In this document: positions 44,191 to 55,907 of the stretch, piece after piece
How the letters are laid out: every line of letters begins with the position of its first letter
Numbering within the stretch: the stretch's first letter is position 1
NCBI GenBank assembly: GCA_020796225.1
Contig: CM036753.1
Location: 1,054,001-1,118,000, forward strand
DNA from: Arion vulgaris
Lineage: Eukaryota > Mollusca > Gastropoda > Stylommatophora > Arionidae
DNA: 64,000 nucleotides
Direction of reading: 5' to 3'
Translations under genes and position numbers: made by a program
The notes under the pieces: generated by a model
Seen by the model: the letters and a program-made list of their open reading frames with translations, nothing else
Database searches by the model: none
Told to the model about the DNA's origin: nothing

Positions 44191-44924
44191 GGGAGGGAAC
44201 AAGGTTGAAGATCATAATTTATGCAACACTTGTTGATGGACATATATATGACTAGATATAGTCAGATCTTTATGAAATTTAGCATGGAGTATACATAATG
44301 GTTACACAACCAGTAGATAATATAAAATTAAAGATATATATGTTTATTTGTTTGTTATTTACAAATAAGTGAAGTACCATTTTCGATGGTGGGTAAATTG
44401 GTAGCAGTAGGGTTCCTACTCCTGCTAAAAAAACTATTTCATGTATGAAGCTAAAACTTTGTCATGTTACTCAGATATGGTTAAGCTATAGAATAGACTA
44501 CTTTCAACTTAATATCTGAGTTAGATTTTCTGATACTGATGTCAAAAATTTCATAAAAATTTGAACTTAGGTCAAATGTTATCCATAAGAGTTAGATCAA
44601 TGTTAGAAGTCTATTTGAAGCAGAAGTAACTGAAGAGTATCTCCTCCAAATTTGATTGAATTTGGCCCAGTAGTTTATAAATTATCTTGGGAACAGTGAT
44701 TAAAGTGTGCGAAATTGAGAAGACGTTTGAATGTTTGAACTCATGTAAAATTGATCAGGTCACCTTTTCCACAAGGTGTTAAAATGAATTATTCTGATTG
44801 TACAGAAGAAGCAAATAAATAGTCTTGAAATATCTATTTTTCTGTGCAGTTTCTGTAACAACGAAGTTTTATAGATTTAGATTTCTAGTCCCCGATTCAA
44901 TCTCCGATAACCTGGATCATTGTT
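44191..44924. other. Unassigned stretch between arrays
   Basis: No recognised gene or repeat. Confidence 0.5.
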
Positions 44925-45921
44925 ATTCAATAATATAGAAATATGAACATATAGCAGTGATGACAAGACTAATATAGAAATATGAACATATAGCAGTGAT
45001 GACACGACTAATATAGAAATATGAACATATAGCAGTGATGACAAGACTAATATAGAAATATGAACATATGGAAGTAATGACAAAACTAATATAGAAATAT
45101 GAACATATAGCAGTGATGACAAGACTAATATAGAAATATGAACATATAGCAGTGATGAACGACTAATATGAAATATGAACATATAGCAGTGATGACAAGA
45201 CTAATATAGAAATATGAACATATGGGAATGATATTTTCAATAATATAGAAATATGAACATATGAGAGTGATGACAAGACTAATATAGAAATATGAACATA
45301 TAGCAGTGATGACAAGACTAATATAGAAATATGAACATATAGCAGTGATGACACGACTAATATAGAAATATGAACATATAGCAGTGATGACAAGACTAAT
45401 ATAGAAATATGAACATATAGCAGTGATGACACGACTAATATGAATATGAACATATGGAAGTAATGACAAACTAATATAGAAATATGAACATATAGCAGTG
45501 ATGACAAGACTAATATAGAAATATGAACATATAGCAGTGATGACAAGACTAATATAGAAATATGAACATATAGCAGTGATGACAAGACTAATATAGAAAT
45601 ATGAACATATGGGAATGATATTTTCAATAATATAGAAATATGAACATATGAGAGTGATGACAAGACTAATATAGAAATATGAACATATAGCAGTGATGAC
45701 AAGACTAATATAGAAATATGAACATATAGCAGTGATGACACGACTAATATAGAAATATGAACATATAGCAGTGATGACAAGACTAATATAGAAATATGAA
45801 CATATAGCAGTGATGACAAGACTAATATAGAAATATGAACATATAGCAGTGATGACACGACTAATATAGAAATATGAACATATAGCAGTGATGACACGAC
45901 TAATATAGAAATATGAACATA
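44925..45921. repeat. 39-bp minisatellite with a 387-bp higher-order unit
   Basis: The basic unit contains AATATAGAAATATGAACATA and TAGCAGTGATGACAAGACT. Two rare variants (GGGAATGATATTTTCAATAA and GGAAGTAATGACAAA) each recur about 387 bp apart (45,224/45,611 and 45,070/45,456), so a block of ten units was duplicated as a whole. The array continues at 48,676 beyond the LINE insertion. Confidence 0.95.
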
Positions 45922-45956
45922 ATAGCCGTCCATCGCAAGCGATGATGACAACAATC

Positions 45957-46484
45957 TCAGACGTGTACTGTTGCACCTCTCTGGTGTGTGCGGAGGTGAC
46001 TGTAGAGTCCAATCCTAGAACAGAATCCCCGACCACAGGTGGGGCATACATGATCAAGGTTAGACATGTGCGTGTTGTGTGCTCTGTCTTTTCGCGCTGC
46101 TCGTTTTCTCTGTGACTCAACAATACGATGATTCTCAGCTATTCGGGTTCCTCTTTTGTTGTTACAGCGCCACATTTGGCGATCTTGCAAGGATTCCCAG
46201 CACGTATTGTCTATATCGAAGCATTTCAGAAACACTTTAAGAGTGTCTTTAAAGCGTTTTTCTGTCCACCAGCTAAACGTCTGCCCCTTCAAGCTCGCCA
46301 TACATCAACTGTTTTGGGATGCGTTTATCAGGCATTCGAGCAACGTGACCGACCCATCTCAGTTGGGCCTTCTGCAACAGGGTGTTGACGCTTGGGATCT
46401 TTGCTCTTGTGAGGACTTCGCTGTCTGAATTTTGTCCTGCCAGTTTATTTTAGTATTCTGCGTAGACAGCTTGTGTGGAAATCG
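45957..46484 (-). pseudogene. C-terminal part of the LINE, with C2H2 finger
   Basis: From the PLE junction leftward: INWQDKI, VLTRAKIPSVNTLLQKAQLR, then a 114-codon frame (46,301-45,957) with LKGQTFSWWTEKRFKDTLKV, ESQRKRAARKD and CPTCGRGFCSRIGLYSHLRT. The C-x2-C...H-x3-H pattern is a classical zinc finger, probably for nucleic-acid binding. Same end as 39,205-39,830. Confidence 0.88.
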
Positions 46485-46496
46485 TTTAATTTTCTT

Positions 46497-47024
46497 AGCT
46501 AAACACGTAAACACAAAGTACTACAGTTTTACAAAATACATAAACAGTGACGATAAACAGCAACGTTTCGACCAAAAGGCCTTTATCAAGCAAACAACAC
46601 AACAAGAATGACGAATTTCGAGGAACACTACAAATGGACGATTACATGTGGAAACATAAACCTATCTAATGAAAATCTGGGAATAAAAACGAACAACGAA
46701 ATGAGTGCAACACAAAAACCGAAGTGGAAAAGAAAAACAATAAACAATATAGTGGATAAATGACACATATATGGAGCAAACACACATATAGATAACAAGG
46801 CACGAGATAAGACAGTACTAAGAAGCATAGGAATGTATGCGTTGAGTCCAAGAGGTCGCAAGTGCCATAGAATGAAATAAAACGGTTCTCCAGGGCGAAT
46901 CGACTGCGATCATCGGAGAAACATGATCGGATGGCTGTGACCTGGACATCGTCAACTCCTGAATGGCCAGTATCGTTGAAATGAGTGGCCACAGGAGTCT
47001 ACAGTAATTTTAATTTTAATTAAA
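46497..47024 (-). mobile_element. Penelope-like element inserted in the LINE, 12-bp TSD
   Basis: Contains the PLE terminal repeat (46,500-46,640), 3' region, and the last part of the GIY-YIG nuclease (ATHFNDTGHSGVDDVQVTAI, ALENRFISFYG at 46,992-46,860). TTTAATTTTCTT flanks it at 46,485-46,496 and 47,025-47,036. Removing it rejoins the LINE reading RHARKLN to NDFHTSCL. The 5' end carries extra (TTTTAA)n-like bases (47,001-47,024). Confidence 0.92.
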
Positions 47025-47036
47025 TTTAATTTTCTT

Positions 47037-48660
47037 GCGTGTCTGCTACACACTGTCCATGTCTCGCTTGCGTACAGCAGCGTTGTTAGCACTATGGCCT
47101 GTAAACTTTCAGCTTTGTGACTATGCTTATCCCCTTCCGTTCCCACACAGTGACACGTAACCTTCGGAACGCAGCACTGGCTTTGGATATCCTATTGTGG
47201 ACCTCAGAATCTATGTTTGCCGATCTGGATAGGAGGCTGCCAAGATAAGCAAAGTTGTCCGTTGACTGGAGACGCTGCTGTTTAATGTTGATGACTGGAT
47301 CGTAATACTGTTCTCTAGGGGCGGCTGGAACATGACCTCTGTTTTTGGTGTTAATGGTGAGGCCAAACCTATCACAGGCCATTGAGAACTTGTCCATGTA
47401 AGTCTGCATTTCTTCCTCAGAGTTGGTAGCGAGGCACAGTCTCAGCAAACAACAGGTTTGAGATAGTTGTTTCTTTTACCTTGGTGGAGGATTTTAACCT
47501 CCGAAGATTGAATAGGTTACCGTCTGTCCTGTATCTAATCTTTACCCATGTTCGTCGCCTTCCCAAAAGACATCCGTGAGCATGGCAGCAAACATCATGC
47601 TGAAGAGTGTTGGGGCCAGTACACAGCCCTGTTTGACACCGTTGGTGACATGGAAGGCTTCCGACAGCTCCCCTTCGTCAAGTACACGTGCCATCATGCC
47701 CTCGTGAAACTGTTGGACTATCTTGATGAATTTCCTTGGGCATCCACATTTTTCCATGATCTTCCATAGACCCTCCCTGTTAACCGTGTCAAAAGCCTTT
47801 GTCAGATCGACAAAGACCATATAGAGGTTACGGTGCTGCTCTTGGCATTTCTCCTGTAGTTGGCGAGCAGCAAATATCATGTCTGCTGTTCCACGACCTG
47901 CTCTGAAGCCACATTGGGTCTCAGGGTGTAAGTCCTGTTCCAGGTGATCGATTAATCGATTGAGGAGGACTCTGGCCAGTATTTTGCCAGCGATTGACGG
48001 AGGAGATCCCCTGTGGTTATCACAGGCCTGGCGGTTTCCTTTCCGCTTGTACAGGTGGACAATAGTGGCATCCTTTAATTCCTGTGGCACACGTTCGTTG
48101 CACCAAATGGATGTAAATAACTCTGTCAATTTTAGCATCAACGTGGGCCTTCCTTCTTTGTAGACTTCGGTTGGTATTGAGTCCGCACCCGGTGCCTTCC
48201 CGCTGGACATCTAGCTTGTTGCCTTCTTGACCTCTGCTAAGGTAGGTGGAATATCAAGCTTGGCATTGATTGGGACCTGGGGCATGCGCTCTATGGCTTC
48301 ATAACATATAGTGGATGGATGGTTGAGGACAGAACGGAAGTGTTCTGCCCAGCGATTTAGTATCTGAGGCTTGTCATTGTAGCCTTGCTCCATCTGCATC
48401 AGTATGGGAGTGGGTGAGATTGTTGAGGTCCGTAAACAGTTTTAGGGCATCGTAGAAGCGTTTGAAATCATGTCTGTCTGCATATATCTGGATTCATCAG
48501 ATTTTTGTAGCCATGCGTCTTGTAATTTCCTGATTCTCTCTTGAGCCCTTCTACGAGCATCTAGGAAAGCTGTTTTTGGATGATGATGATGGGTCATTTT
48601 GATAGGCTCTGTATGTCTCATGTTTCGTGAGAAGAATAGACTTGATTTCTTCGTCATTTT
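47037..48660 (-). pseudogene. Reverse transcriptase and linker of the LINE
   Basis: Linker at 48,660-48,440 (FDENDEEIKSILLTKHETYR, then DARRRAQERIRKLQDAW) and 48,399-48,211. RT at 48,210-47,542, open for 222 codons: SSGKAPGADSIPTEVYK, DATIVHLYKRKGN, CGFRAGRGTADMIFAARQLQ, FVDLTKAFDTVNREGLWKIM, TNGVKQGCVLAPTLFSMMF. The YxDD-type box near 47,480 is broken by a frameshift (LLFA followed by ETV). The thumb follows at 47,448-47,092 (NFAYLGSLLSRSA, RISKASAAFRRLR). Clade not assigned. Confidence 0.93.
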
Positions 48661-48675
48661 CGTCAAACCTATTCG

Positions 48676-48740
48676 TGAACATATAGCAGTGATGACAAGA
48701 CTAATATAGAAATATGAACATATGGGAGTGATGACAACAC
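48676..48740. repeat. 39-bp minisatellite, remainder
   Basis: About 1.5 units of the array at 44,925-45,921, separated from it by the LINE. Confidence 0.93.
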
Positions 48741-49084
48741 TAATCAAATCTAACATTATCAACATAGACAAATCTAACAATATGATCAACACATAGACAA
48801 ATCTAACAACATGATCAACACATAGACAAATCTAACAACATGATTGACATTGAGTTTCATACACATTTGTTTATCTAATCAAAACAAGTCAGTAATGTAA
48901 TCAAGATATGTATATGTGATTGCTAGATTATCTAAACAGTCATTTCATTTGCTTATAATATAAAACATGTTGAGAAATAATAATTGAAATATGGGGACCG
49001 AGGGGGGGGGGAGGGTCATGAACACAATAAATTAAACTGTATATTAACATCAACAAACATCTGTAGAAATAAAATGATGAGTCA
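48741..49084. other. Short direct repeats, otherwise unassigned
   Basis: ACATAGACAAATCTAACAAC occurs about three times at 48,760-48,845. A G-run is at about 48,999-49,010. Confidence 0.6.
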
Positions 49085-51545
49085 TCAGTTTAGTTTGATA
49101 TTAAACACGGAGTTTGTTATTAAACACGGAGTTTGTTATTAAACACGGAGTTTGTTATGTCTGCATACAATTTCACTAAGAGTTAAAGAGTTTGTTATGT
49201 CTGTATATCAAGTTCACTAAGAGTTAATGAGTTTGTTATGTCTGTATACCAAGTTCACTAAGAGTTAAAGAGTTTGTTATGTCTGCATACCAAGTTCACT
49301 AAGAGTTAAAGAGTTTGTTATGTCTGTATATCAAGTTCACTAAGAGTTAAAGAGTTTGTTATGTCTGTATACCAAGTTCACTAAGAGTTAAAGAGTTTGT
49401 TATGTCTGTATATCAAGTTCACTAAGAGTTAAGGAGTTTGTTATGTCTGTATATCAAGTTCACTAAGAGTTAAGGAGTTTGTTATGTCTGTATACCAAGT
49501 TCACTAAGAGTTAAGGAGTTTGTTATGTCTGTATATCAAGTTCACTAAGAGTTAATGAGTTTGTTATGTCTGATACCAGTTCACTAAGAGTTAAGGAGTT
49601 TGTTATGTCTGCATACCAAGTTCACTAAGAGTTAAGGAGTTTGTTATGTCTGTATATCAAGTTCACTAAGAGTTAAGGTTTGTTTGTCTGTATACCAAGT
49701 TCACTAAGATTTAAAGGGAGTTTTTATTCTGTATATCAATTTCACTAAGAGTTAAGGAGTTTGTTATGTCTGTATATCAAGTTCACTAAGAGTTAATGAG
49801 TTTGTTATGTCTGTATACCAAGTTCACTAAGAGTTAAGGGGGTTGTTATGTCTGTATACCAAGTTCACTAAGAGTTAAGGAGTTTGTTATGTCTGTATAT
49901 CAAGTTCACTAAGAGTTAAGGAGTTATTATGTCTGAAACCAATTTCACTAAGATTTAAAGGAGTTTGTTATGTCTGTATATCAAGTTCACTAAGAGTTAA
50001 GGAGTTTGTTATGTCTGTATATCAAGTTCACTAAGAGTTAAGGAGTTTGTTATGTCTGTATACCAAGTTCACTAAGAGTTAAGGAGTTTGTTATGTCTGT
50101 ATCCCAAGTTCACAAAGAGTTAAAGAGTTTGTTATGTCTGTATACCAAGTTCACTAAGAGTTAAATAGTTTGTTATGTCTGTATACCAAGTTCACTAAGA
50201 GTTAAAGAGTTTGTTATGTCTGTATACCAAGTTCACTAAGAGTTAAAGAGTTTGTTATGCCCATACAGTTCACTAAGAGTTAAGGAGTTTTATGTCTGCA
50301 TACCAAGTTCACTAAGAGTTAAGGAATTTGTTATGTCTGCATACCAAGTTCACTAAGAGTTAAAGAGTTTGTTATGTCTGTATCCCAAAGTTACTAAGAG
50401 TTAAGGAGTTTGTTATGTCTGTATACCAAGTTCACTAAGAGTTAAAGAGTTTGTTATGTCTGTATACCAAGTTCACTAAGAGTTAAAGAGTTTGTTATGT
50501 CTGTATATCAAGTTCACTAAGAGTTAAGGAGTTTTTTGTCTGTATACCAAGTTCACTAAGATTAAGTTTGTTATGTCTGCATCCCTTTTCAACTAAGAGT
50601 TAAGGTTTGTTATGTCTGTATACCAAGTTCACTAAGAGTTAAGGAGTTTATTGTCTGTATACCAAGTTCACTAAGAGTTAAAGAGTTTGTTATGTCTGTA
50701 TACCAAGTTCACTAAGAGTTAAAGAGTTTGTTATGTCTGCATACCAAGTTCACTAAGAGTTAGGTTTGTTAGTCTGCAACCAATTTCACTAAGAGTTGAA
50801 TTTGTTATGTCTGCATACCAAGTTCTGAGTTAAAGAGTTTGTTATGTCTGTATCCCCAGTTCACTAAGATTTAAAGGAGTTTGTTATGTCTGTATACCAA
50901 GTTCACAAGAGTTAAAGGGGTTTGTTATGTTTTATCAAGTTCACTAAGAGTAAGAGTTTGTTATGTCTGTAACGTTTACTAAGAGTTAAGGAGTTTGTTA
51001 TGTCTGTATACAAGTTCACTAAGAGTTAAGGAGTTTGTTATGTCTCATACCGTTACTAAGAGTTAAGGAGTTTGTTATGTCTGATACCAAGTTCACTAAG
51101 AGTTGGAGTTGTTATGTCTGATACCAATTCACTAAGAGTTAAAGGAGTTTGTTATGTCTGTATACCAAGTTACTAAGAGTTAAGGAGTTTGTTTGTCTGT
51201 ATCCCAAGTTCACTAAGAGTTAAGGAGTTTGTTATGTCTGTATACCAAGTTCACTAAGAGTTAAGGAGTTTTTATGTCTTATATCAAGTTCACTAAGAGT
51301 TAAGGAGTTTGTTATGTCTGTATATCAAGTTCACTAATAGTTAATGAGTTTGTTATGTCTGTATATCAAGTTCACTAAGAGTTAAGGAGTTTGTTATGTC
51401 TGTATACCAAGTTCACTAAGAGTTAATGAGTTTGTTATGTCTGTATACCAAGTTCACTAAGAGTTAAGGAGTTTGTTATGTCTGTATATTAGTTCACTAA
51501 GAGTTAATGAGTTTGTTATGGCTGCATACCAAGTTCACTAAGGCT
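49085..51545. repeat. 41-bp minisatellite, about 60 copies
   Basis: Units share AAGTTCACTAAGAGTTAAGG and AGTTTGTTATGTCTGTATAC. The middle of the array (50,520-51,300) has many units with 1-6 base deletions, while the edges are regular. Confidence 0.98.
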
Positions 51546-51727
51546 GTATCTCCACTCCTCGTGGAGCATGGGGCCTGATCAATTGACACCTTTTCCTAGT
51601 TTCTTGCCATTTTCTCGAAGGTTTCATGGATTATTCCAGGCCCATTATTTCCCTCAGAAAGACTCCGTTTCCTGATCTGTTTAGGACTCCCTTTACCTTT
51701 TTCTTTACAGGTTCCTTTTAAAGTGCT
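51546..51727. other. Unassigned stretch
   Basis: Starts abruptly within a minisatellite unit; no protein recognised. Confidence 0.5.
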
Positions 51728-51935
51728 CGTTCAAGGATGCTCGATGCTCCTACAGGTATGCCCGACCATCGTCATTTTCTTACATGTTCCATTTAGTGCT
51801 CGTCTAAGGATGCTGACTGTGTCTTCGGCAGGGTATGCCGACACATCGTCATTTTCTTTACATGTTCCATTTGGCTCGTCTAAGGATGCTCGACTGTGTC
51901 TTCGGCAGGGTATGCCCGACACATCGTCATTTTTT
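51728..51935 (+). repeat. About 75-bp tandem repeat, 3 imperfect copies
   Basis: Repeats of CTCGTCTAAGGATGCTCGAC and CATCGTCATTTTCTTACATG with GGTATGCCCGAC between. The - strand frame at 51,970-51,731 simply follows this repeat. Confidence 0.85.
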
Positions 51936-52289
51936 TCCTGACCTTGGTCATCATGGGTTCCTGCCCCCATTTAATCCACAGATCTGTGTTTGCACTCTGT
52001 CATTTATTCAGTCTGGTTGTTATCTCAGTTGGGAGGGGTCAGGGATTGGTAGTACCTCTGGTAAGGATGGCTGTCACGTTCTTTTCATGTCCCATCCTCC
52101 TTTGATCCAAACCTGACTTCCAGCTCACGCCTGTAGCTCCTAGTAGTTGTCAGCATGCAACAGCCACCTCCCTTGGCAATTGTAGACAGGCCGACTAAAC
52201 CAGGCGTGGGTAACCGATTTGGTACTAAAGCAATCGGTAATCTGGGTATCCAACCCCGTAAAGACTGGACTCGGCAGATTGTGCGGAAG
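51936..52289. other. Unassigned stretch
   Basis: Less AT-rich than the surroundings. Possibly 5' flank of the THAP transposon, but no terminal repeat was identified. Confidence 0.45.
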
Positions 52290-52435
52290 AAATTAAGGTT
52301 CCCAAATGAAAATCGTCGAAATTCGGGACAAATGGATCAAAATATTCCACGTCAAGATTGGCTTCCATGAAACATAGTGTTGTTTGTATCAAACATTTTA
52401 GAAAGAAATTTAGTACTTCAGATAAATATACAGAT

Positions 52436-53339
52436 AGATAAAGGAAATAGGTTAAAAAGGAAAATCTTGGATGGGTCAGGGAGGACTGTATTGAACAGGT
52501 GTGTACACTTGAATATATTGATCCCGGTGAAGAATGGATACCAGTGTCAACAGGAATCGCTACATCCTTTTCTGTATGCATCGAACTTGATAAAGAATGC
52601 AGGTAACACAACCCACTTGTCGTGGAGGCAGAGGTTCAGGGATTAATTTCTGAGAACGCATCTGAGCATGATGTAATCATTTATACGGATGGTTCGGTGA
52701 TTCGACATGTGCGGAGCTCGTGGGCTTTCACTGCTCAGGTCGGCGGTGATGTTGTGAAGGAAGGCAGTGGTGGTTTTGCCTTGACTACGAGCAGTCTCAC
52801 TATGGAAATCATGGCGTTACCAAAGCGATGATTTGGCTAGAATCACAGACTTTTATCCATGCATGTTTTCTCAGTGACTCAATGAGTATGCTTAGGAAGA
52901 TTGAAACAGATGGCTAGGAGACATTGATAGAATCGCTGGGAGGTCTAGGCTGACAAGATCAGTTTTATTTTGTGCCAGGGCATGCAGGTGTAAGGGGAAA
53001 TGAACGTGCGGATAGACTTGCAGGTATGGCTGCTGTCCAAAGCGGACGAGCAATGGACCAGGCTGATATTATAAATTCCTTAAGGGAGAGAGGAGGTGTA
53101 CATGATTCACGTAATAGCGGTGAATCTACAACACTAACCAGACTGCAAGAACTGAAAGTTAAGTGTGGTGTAGCTCGACAAGAACGCTATGCTGGCAGAC
53201 AAAGAAGAATTGTAACAAAAAGAACCGGTGTCGTTAGTCGCCACACTCTGATGGACATACTGAGGGAGAGATCGAGCACTTATGGACTAATTTGTTCGAC
53301 GTGCAGTGATGGTGATCCGACGACTAAACTAAACTAAAC
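52436..53339 (+). mobile_element. RNase H end of a retroelement (family H2), 13-bp TSD
   Basis: A 904-bp insert flanked by TAAATATACAGAT at 52,423-52,435 and 53,340-53,352. It begins with KGNRLKRKILDGS, includes RNase H, and ends with a (CTAAA)n tail. The combination of TSD, 5' truncation and short-repeat tail shows that the H2 family is mobilised by target-primed reverse transcription. Confidence 0.9.
52622..53337 (+). pseudogene. RNase H of family H2
   Basis: Blocks in order: VIIYTDGSVIRHVRSSWAFT, GSGGFALTTSSLTMEIMAL (catalytic Glu present), then across frame breaks LSDSMSMLRKIE, FVPGHAGVRGNERADRLAG, GRAMDQADIINSL, and a C-terminal VSRHTLMDILRE. All four acidic positions are present, but the frame breaks after MAL and near 52,910. 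Confidence 0.88.
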
Positions 53340-53459
53340 TAAATATACAGATGCAAATGATGTAGAACACATTATTGACAGGCGTTGTGTAGTTTTAAAA
53401 CCTGATGCTGTTCCCACTGTGTTTCCTAACCTTCCATCTTATATGTCAAAAGCGCCTGT

Positions 53460-54107
53460 CGTTCTTCTAAGAATCCACAAGCATGAGCTACAGCAGTACA
53501 ATAAATATATAATAAAAATGTTGAAGATTGGCTGGCGTTAGATCTGATCAGTGATTTTAAAGTTTTTCAGGACAGTTATGAAGCAAGGTTACAAGAGAAT
53601 TTAAATGCAAAGTTTCTGCAGATTTGTAAAGACAAGGAATATTTCTGTGTATACTGTAATTGTTGAAACCATGAAGCACCAGCTATAGGACTAAGTATTA
53701 AAATAGACCAGGACATGTCCTTTACTGTTCACCTGAAGGGAGTTTCCATAGAAAAAGTTCCTTTAACTGGCTGTCAAGTAGTGGAAAAATTGAGAGATGG
53801 TCTCATGTTGAGAATCTCTTGTCTTATTGTTTATACAAAGATTTAGAAGAAGATCGAACTGTTGACTATTACATGACAAGGCACATGCTAATCTGGTTGA
53901 AGCAATTAGTTTATGATCCACCACCACAAGCACTAGTGTTGTGCTAAACACTTCAATTCCTCGCTGAACAGTTGCAGCTGGTCAGAAATCCAAATAACAG
54001 AAAATGGTACAGCAGTAACACCCAGTGTTTTGCATTTATGACATATATAAAATCCCCAGTATGCTATAGATTTCTGAGAAGATCAAATTATCTGTGTCTT
54101 CCCCATC
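53460..54107 (+). pseudogene. Transposase linker region
   Basis: Decayed coding between the THAP domain and the transposase core. Recognisable bits include SFNWLSSSGKIERWSHVENL-like and LVRNPNNRKWYS (53,975-54,010) in mixed frames. Confidence 0.6.
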
Positions 54108-54801
54108 ATGGCACACTCAGACAATTTAATTATGCCATTGACAAAGTCTGTAGATTCTGACATCAGCAAATATTTACAGGTCAAGAGCAGCAAACTTTCT
54201 ACAACTGACAAAATTGTAGCCATTCAGATGGATGAAATTTATGTCAAAGCTGTACTAAATTATACTGGAGGAAAATTGATTGGCACAGCATCAAATGCAG
54301 TCGAAAGTGCTACCACTGTGCAGGCATTTTTTTATTTCTTCAATATTTGGCAATTACACTGAAGTGGTTGGACTAATTCCAATGAAGAAGATGACATCAG
54401 ATGACTTGCAAGGAAATTTGATTCAGACTATACAGACAGTGCAGTCCGTTGGTTTTAAAATCCTGGCTGTTATTGCGGATAACAATGCAGTAAACAGAAA
54501 AGTGTACAAACAACTTGTAGGAAGTTCACAGAATGCATACACGTTTGAGAATCCAGTGTATTCTGGAACACCAATCTTTTTGTTTCATGATTCAGTACAT
54601 ATATTGAAATGCATATGGCATAACTGGATCAACCAGAAGGACACGGAGCAAACTTTTGTTTTCCCTTGTTATCCTGTATCACAATCAGAGGAACTCATGA
54701 GAGCAAAGATGTCAAGCTTGAAAATTTTGTACAATAAAGAATGTAACAACATTACCAAATTGGCACCAGCGATTACTCACATGGGCACTGTTTCCATCTA
54801 G
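54108..54801 (+). pseudogene. P-element/THAP9-like transposase core
   Basis: Two overlapping frames (54,108-54,362 and 54,280-54,801) shifted at about 54,330. They read IVAIQMDEIYVKAVLNYTGG, ESATTVQAFF, EVVGLIPMKKMTSDDLQGNL, ILAVIADNNAVNRKVYKQL and FHDSVHILKCIWHNWINQKD. DE(I/M)YVK, IADNNxxNR and DSVHILKCI are hallmark RNase H-like blocks of P-superfamily transposases, which cut and paste DNA. Confidence 0.92.
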
Positions 54802-54835
54802 TTTTGATAGGCAGAAGGTATCTCTAGACCTTGCT

Positions 54836-55890
54836 GTGTTCAACGAGTATAATGTTGCAGCTCTACGGCTCAGTGATCAGGAGGATGGTACTGCAACTTT
54901 TATTAATACAATACTACAGTGGTGGAACATTATAAATGTTAAAAATAAATTTATTGGAACAAATCTTCGAAACCCATTTGCCATGCCTATAACAGCTACT
55001 GATAAAACTAATTTGTTGAATTTGGAACAGCTATGTAAATGGGTGGAAGCATGGCATAATCTACCAGTAAGAGAAGGAAGCTCACCAGGGAAACATTCCA
55101 TGCTTTGATTCACACATTGAAGGCAATGATAGATTTAATAATTGCATTCACAAACATCATGAACATAGAGTACATCTTGTTAGGAAAACTACAAACTGAC
55201 AATGTACATCTTGTTAGGAAAACTACAAACTGACAATCTTGAGGCCAGATTCAGTGAGTACAGGCAACTTTCAGGAGCAAACTACATTGTTTCTGTGCAG
55301 CAAATTTTGGAAACTGAAAAGAAACTTAGGATTTATTCTGTTTTGTGTATGTGCTCCTCGAGATGTGGTGATATTCCAATTCGTAACTTATTAGCAGTGT
55401 TCAGCACAGCTAATGAGATGGAGACAAGTGCTGCCAAGCAAGGAGACCCATGGTTTGAAGTGAATGTAGAAAATTCTGAAATCATAGTGCCTGACGGAAC
55501 TGTGGATGTACTTGTCTACATCAGTAGATTTGCTGCCTACAGACTGTGTAGAAGATTAAAGTGCCCTTCATGTTGCCTACTTATTCAGCAAGCAAGGCAT
55601 TACAGCAGAAATTGAACCTGATCTGTCTGTTATAGACTACACACATTTAATAGATAGGGTGGACTGAAGTACCCATCACAAGATCTCACTGTTTTCTGCT
55701 TCATATCATATCTAGTTGTTCAAAAGCTAATATCATCTGAATATGAAGATAAGTTCTTGGCCACGACAAACAGAAGGAGATCGTCATACAAATTGTAACT
55801 GCCAGCTACTTAAAATTCTCATTAGACAATACTGCATGTGTCTGTGGAGCTCAAAAGAAATATTTTATTGTCCGCGGTTCCAACATTTTC
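54836..55890 (+). pseudogene. P-type transposase C-terminal part
   Basis: Reads FNEYNVAALRLSDQEDGTAT, LLGKLQTDNLEARFSEYRQL SGANY, then KYPSQDLTVF and SSEYEDKFLATTNRRRSSYK. QTDNLExRFxxYRQLSGANY is the late conserved block of these transposases. The string ACATCTTGTTAGGAAAACTA is duplicated in tandem at 55,150-55,235. Confidence 0.88.
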
Positions 55891-55907
55891 CTAAACAATT
55901 ATATAAA

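Larger units (their letters stand above)
45922..48675 (-). mobile_element. Non-LTR retrotransposon inserted in minisatellite, 8-bp TSD
   Basis: A - strand LINE, 5'-truncated, running from 48,675 to 45,922. TGAACATA flanks it at 45,914-45,921 and 48,676-48,683, and both flanks are the 39-bp minisatellite, so the insertion point is exact. Domains: ORF2 linker, RT, C-terminal region, terminal C2H2 finger. It is itself interrupted by a PLE (46,497-47,024). Confidence 0.92.
52290..53460 (+). pseudogene. THAP domain, split by an insertion
   Basis: Left part: LRFPNENR, then out of frame IRDKWIKIFH, DWLP, KHSVVC and HF. Right part after the insertion: KYTDANDVEHIIDRRCVVLK, PDAVPTVFPNLPSYMS. The AVPT(I/V)F motif marks the end of THAP zinc fingers, and the C..HF pair supplies zinc ligands. 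The halves rejoin in frame when 52,436-53,339 and one target copy are removed. Confidence 0.85.
52290..55890 (+). mobile_element. THAP/P-element-type DNA transposon, degenerate
   Basis: A THAP DNA-binding domain (split between 52,290-52,435 and 53,353-53,450) is followed by a P-element/THAP9-like transposase (54,108-55,890) on the same strand. The coding region breaks at least six times. Terminal inverted repeats were not identified. A 904-bp retroelement lies inside the THAP domain. Confidence 0.88.

Noticed and set aside
45125..46123. 332-codon - strand ORF of YFYISLVITAICS repeats fused to a Cys-rich end
   Set aside because: Most of it is the 39-bp array; the end is an out-of-frame reading of the LINE terminus.
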